Part shown: in pieces, positions 12,068 to 12,828 of the stretch
Layout: each line of letters starts with the position of its first letter
Position numbering within the stretch: the first letter of the stretch is position 1
Assembly: GCA_947599755.1 (NCBI GenBank)
Contig: CANQFO010000029.1
Coordinates: 1-12,828 of the forward strand
Reading direction: 5' to 3'
From: an uncultured Bacilli bacterium
GTDB lineage: Bacteria > Bacillota_I > Bacilli_A > RF39 > UBA660
DNA: 12,828 nucleotides
Made by a program: the position numbers and the translations under genes
The notes under the pieces: generated by a model
Told to the model about the DNA's origin: nothing
Database searches by the model: none
Seen by the model: the letters and a program-made list of their open reading frames with translations, nothing else

Positions 12068-12828
12068 ATGGAATGGAGTATAGGAAATGTAAAAATCAAA
12101 AATCAAGTTGTTTTGGCACCTATGGCTGGAATTTGTAATTCTGCTTTTCGATTGATTTGTAAAGAAATGGGATGTGGGTTAGTTTATGCAGAAATGGTAA
12201 GTGATAAGGCGATTACTTATCAAAATCAAAAGACACTTGATATGCTTTGTATGGATGAGAAAGAAAGACCAATTTCACAGCAAATTTTTGGTAGTGATAA
12301 GGAATCTTTTGTTGCTGCTGCAAAGTATATTTATGAAAAAATGAAACCTGATATTATTGATATTAATATGGGATGTCCTGTTCCAAAAGTTGCTCTTCGA
12401 GCTCAGGCAGGCGCAGCGCTTTTAAAATCTCCTAAAAAAATTTATGAAATTGTTAGGGCAGTTGTTTTATCGGTACCTATTCCAGTTACTGTTAAAATTA
12501 GAAGTGGGTGGGATGAGAATACTATTAATGCCGTGGAAGTTGCAAAAATAGTTGAAAAGGCAGGTGCTAGTGCAATTTGTATTCATCCTAGAACTCGTAG
12601 TCAAGGGTATTCTGGTAAGGCTGATTGGTCTATTATTAAGCAAGTTAAACAAAATGTGTGTATTCCTGTTATTGGAAATGGGGATATCAGGACTCCAATG
12701 GATGCGAAAAGAATGCTTTTGGAGACTTCATGTGATGCGGTAATGATAGGAAGGGCTGTGCTTGGAAATCCATGGCTTATTCAAAATACAATTCGTTATT
12801 TGGATGGGTTGGATGAGTTAGCTATATC
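12068..12828 (+). CDS. dusB: tRNA-dihydrouridine synthase, 3'-truncated by the window edge
   Basis: FMN-dependent enzyme that reduces specific uridines of tRNA to dihydrouridine with NADPH. The frame is open from ATG 12068 (GAGGGTGAT ribosome-binding site 3 bp upstream) to the right edge; 253 codons are visible of an expected 320 or so. TIM-barrel motifs: VVLAPMAGICNSAFR (14-28), YAEMVSDKAI, ISQQIFGSDKE (69-79), DINMGCPVPKV (98-108, Cys103 being the expected catalytic acid), AGAALL, VTVKIRSGWD (141-149), IHPRTRSQGYSG (172-183), GNGDI (203-207) and MIGRAVLGNPWLI (226-238) for FMN phosphate binding. The MGCP and HPRTRxQxYxG pattern fits the DusB/Dus1 subgroup; the exact target uridine cannot be told. 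In Bacillus the dus gene (yacF) also lies downstream of ftsH, ahead of lysS. Confidence 0.93.
   Translation, partial: MEWSIGNVKIKNQVVLAPMAGICNSAFRLICKEMGCGLVYAEMVSDKAITYQNQKTLDMLCMDEKERPISQQIFGSDKESFVAAAKYIYEKMKPDIIDINMGCPVPKVALRAQAGAALLKSPKKIYEIVRAVVLSVPIPVTVKIRSGWDENTINAVEVAKIVEKAGASAICIHPRTRSQGYSGKADWSIIKQVKQNVCIPVIGNGDIRTPMDAKRMLLETSCDAVMIGRAVLGNPWLIQNTIRYLDGLDELAI

Noticed and set aside
1..12828. Mycoplasma-type genetic code (TGA as Trp)
   Set aside because: yabG and the signal peptidase gene end at TGA exactly where the families end, and TGG is used for conserved Trp.

Overview
The window is A+T-rich (about 30% G+C by eye). Every supported gene is on the + strand, with a strong excess of T and G on that strand. 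TGA is used as a stop (at the ends of the signal peptidase and yabG genes) and TGG encodes Trp, so the ordinary bacterial code applies, not the Mycoplasma code. The gene content (yabG, veg, spoVG, yabP, yabQ, divIC, tilS, ftsH) is the origin-proximal block of Bacillus-type Firmicutes. The organism is therefore most likely an endospore-forming, low-GC member of the Bacilli with a small, compact genome, in the RF39/Erysipelotrichales/Mollicutes-related sphere. The taxon is inferred from content and composition only.

Layout: the 3' part of metG and its terminator (1-1473); a 57-aa membrane ORF and tatD (1475-2488); two tandem paralogous membrane-anchored proteins of unknown function (2565-3779); an ER-type (SipW-like) signal peptidase followed by rsmA/ksgA (3908-5340); yabG and veg (5408-6399); spoVG with its own promoter and terminator (6468-6831); a gap with two possible tiny ORFs (6832-7057); yabP-yabQ (7058-7626); divIC (7736-8041); tilS (8175-9488); ftsH (9501-11474); mscL (11574-11999); and the 5' part of dusB (12068 to the end).

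In order, this is a compressed version of the B. subtilis metS-to-dus (yacF) region. The housekeeping genes serve translation and RNA modification (MetG, RsmA, TilS, Dus), cell division (DivIC), membrane proteolysis (FtsH) and osmotic safety (MscL). The sporulation genes (yabG, spoVG, yabP, yabQ) sit between them. Genes that occupy these intervals in Bacillus are not in the window: yabE, rnmV, sspF, ispE, purR, spoIIE and hprT.

The most interesting part is 2475-4531. Where Bacillus has yabE-rnmV, there are two paralogous secreted-looking proteins and a Ser-His signal peptidase. This resembles the SipW-TasA/camelysin arrangement and may be a surface-fibre or matrix system. A second point of interest is a Rho_N/SAP-like motif fused to the C-terminus of FtsH. 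A third is a shared ATTCTA-N16-CATA element in front of yabG and yabP, which may be a mother-cell promoter. Almost every transcription unit has a recognisable promoter, often an extended -10 (TGG-TATAAT), and several end in A+T-rich intrinsic terminators.
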